Shown here: positions 7,328-7,634 of the stretch, piece by piece | How the letters are laid out: each line of letters opens with the position of its first letter | Position numbering within the stretch: the stretch's first letter is position 1 | Assembly (NCBI GenBank): GCA_030633365.1 | Contig: DAOVSY010000135.1 | Span: forward strand, 1-7,634 | Direction of reading: 5' to 3' | Length of the DNA stretch: 7,634 bases | Source: Spirochaetaceae bacterium | Lineage (GTDB): Bacteria; Spirochaetota; Spirochaetia; B11-G9 | Made by a program: the position numbers and the translations under genes | Notes under the pieces: generated by a model | Database searches by the model: none | What the model saw: the letters and a program-made list of their open reading frames with translations, nothing else | What the model was told of the DNA's origin: nothing

Positions 7328-7357
7328 TTGACATCGGACATAGCGAAGAATACTAAT
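7328..7357 (+). promoter_or_regulatory. Alternative second promoter for the secreted-protein gene
   Basis: A second perfect TTGACA (7328-7333) is followed after 17 bases by TACTAAT (7351-7357), a weak -10. If used, the leader would start near 7363 and still include all the hairpins at 7381-7461. Confidence 0.3.
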
Positions 7358-7380
7358 GTATTGTTGCGAATTATTAGACA

Positions 7381-7461
7381 ATCGGCGTGTTATATTCCAG
7401 ATAATTTCGCCGGTGATCGCAGATCCTGCAGGTCGGTTACGCAGGACAACAAGGGGTTGTC
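7381..7461 (+). promoter_or_regulatory. Structured mRNA leader with three hairpins before the secreted-protein gene
   Basis: Hairpin 1 pairs ATCGGCG (7381-7387) with CGCCGGT (7408-7414, one T-G pair). An inner TTAT (7390-7393) with ATAA (7401-7404) closes a 7-base loop. Hairpin 2 pairs TCCTGC (7424-7429) with GCAGGA (7441-7446). Hairpin 3 pairs GACAAC (7445-7450) with GTTGTC (7456-7461) around the loop AAGGG, which is the core of the ribosome site. Hairpins 2 and 3 share bases 7445-7446, so in their full form they compete. I do not recognise a known riboswitch class. A cis-acting translational control element is inferred. Confidence 0.4.
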
Positions 7462-7464
7462 ACC

Positions 7465-7634
7465 TTGACAAAGATTTTCCGCTCGTTATTCCTTGCAGCG
7501 GTGCTTCTGATGCCGCCGATCATACTCCAGGCTCAAATACCCCCCGATGTGGAGTGGGTTAACGACGGCCCTGGAGCCGACATTGATTTCTGGACAAGTC
7601 AAACGAACTTTCAGGGCAATTGTGCTCCTGTCAC
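7465..7634 (+). CDS. Secreted protein, N-terminal part only (continues beyond window)
   Basis: The frame is open from TTG at 7465 to the right edge (56 codons visible). The TTG is supported by AAGGGG (7451-7456), 8 bases upstream. Residues 1-23 form a good signal peptide (basic TKIFR, then a hydrophobic LFLAAVLLMPPIIL core, then LQA|QIPP). The exported part reads PPDVEWVNDGPGADIDFWTS and then QTNFQGNCAPVT. The pattern 'V-N-D-G-x-G-x-D-I-D' with a following 'T-x-F-x-x-N-W' resembles repeated beta-sandwich, fibronectin-like modules of large bacterial surface proteins; this is recalled similarity, not a search result, and here the usual W is C. The segment is about 52% G+C, far above the other genes, so recent acquisition is plausible. 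Function and full length are unknown. Confidence 0.6.
   Translation, partial: MTKIFRSLFLAAVLLMPPIILQAQIPPDVEWVNDGPGADIDFWTSQTNFQGNCAPV

Noticed and set aside
7380..7461. Integron recombination site (attC or attI) because of GTTAT-like boxes, palindromic structure and a compositionally foreign gene
   Set aside because: No matched pair of RYYYAAC and GTTRRRY boxes at correct ends was found, and no integrase is visible; chromosomal integrons do occur in spirochaetes, so a search with extended sequence would be the decisive test.
7381..7461. Known riboswitch (cyclic di-GMP or cobalamin class)
   Set aside because: The conserved cores of these classes, as I know them, are absent.
7356..7562. Plus-strand open frame of 68 codons starting ATG at 7356
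   Set aside because: It has no ribosome site, odd composition rich in R, C and P, no recognisable pattern, and it overlaps the better-supported frame that begins at 7465 with a signal peptide and ribosome site.

Overview
The window looks like chromosomal DNA from a free-living, low-GC bacterium, most likely a spirochaete. Hand-counted segments of the main gene block are roughly one third G+C. The two exported transporter receptors have signal peptides that end in the spirochaete-style pattern of a short hydrophobic run, then A-G-G or A-A-G, then an acidic stretch (LFA|AGEKEA; VSA|GGASEG). This assignment is inference from style and has not been checked by a database search.

Layout. Bases 1-512 (minus strand) hold the N-terminal half of a TAXI-type TRAP receptor that runs off the left edge. 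A 346-base divergent regulatory region (513-858) follows. It contains a good promoter for each direction and two palindromes placed like operators. On the plus strand come a complete three-part TRAP transporter, dctP (859-1857), dctQ (1938-2432) and dctM (2442-3713), and an aldo/keto reductase (3742-4743). dctP and dctQ are separated by a strong hairpin without a T-tract. A small unrecognised 108-residue charged protein (4813-5139) comes next, preceded by a weak terminator, its own possible promoter and an inverted repeat that covers its start codon. A complete dihydropyrimidinase/hydantoinase, hydA (5264-6700), has a near-consensus promoter only a few bases upstream. A convergent minus-strand gene (6712-7089) encodes a 125-residue STAS-like protein. 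Its last codons form a hairpin that may also terminate hydA transcription.

From about 7380 to the right edge the base composition jumps to about 52% G+C (124 of 240 bases in 7381-7620, counted by hand). This part holds a structured leader and the N-terminus of a secreted protein (7465 onward) that runs off the edge. It is probably an acquired gene, or a gene from a compositionally different class.

How the genes may work together. TRAP transporters import small molecules, usually carboxylates, using an ion gradient. The receptor here keeps the arginine that normally binds a carboxylate. The reductase and the cyclic-amide hydrolase encoded downstream suggest a catabolic locus for a nitrogen-containing or carbonyl-containing substrate, for example pyrimidine or hydantoin derivatives. 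The enzymes that normally complete reductive pyrimidine breakdown (dihydropyrimidine dehydrogenase, beta-ureidopropionase) are not in the window, so this link is only a hypothesis. I saw no CRISPR array, insertion sequence, tRNA or rRNA. Nothing here is clearly a new defence or mobile system. The least explained parts are the GC-rich right end with its folded leader, the 108-residue orphan, and the dyad-rich divergent promoter region.
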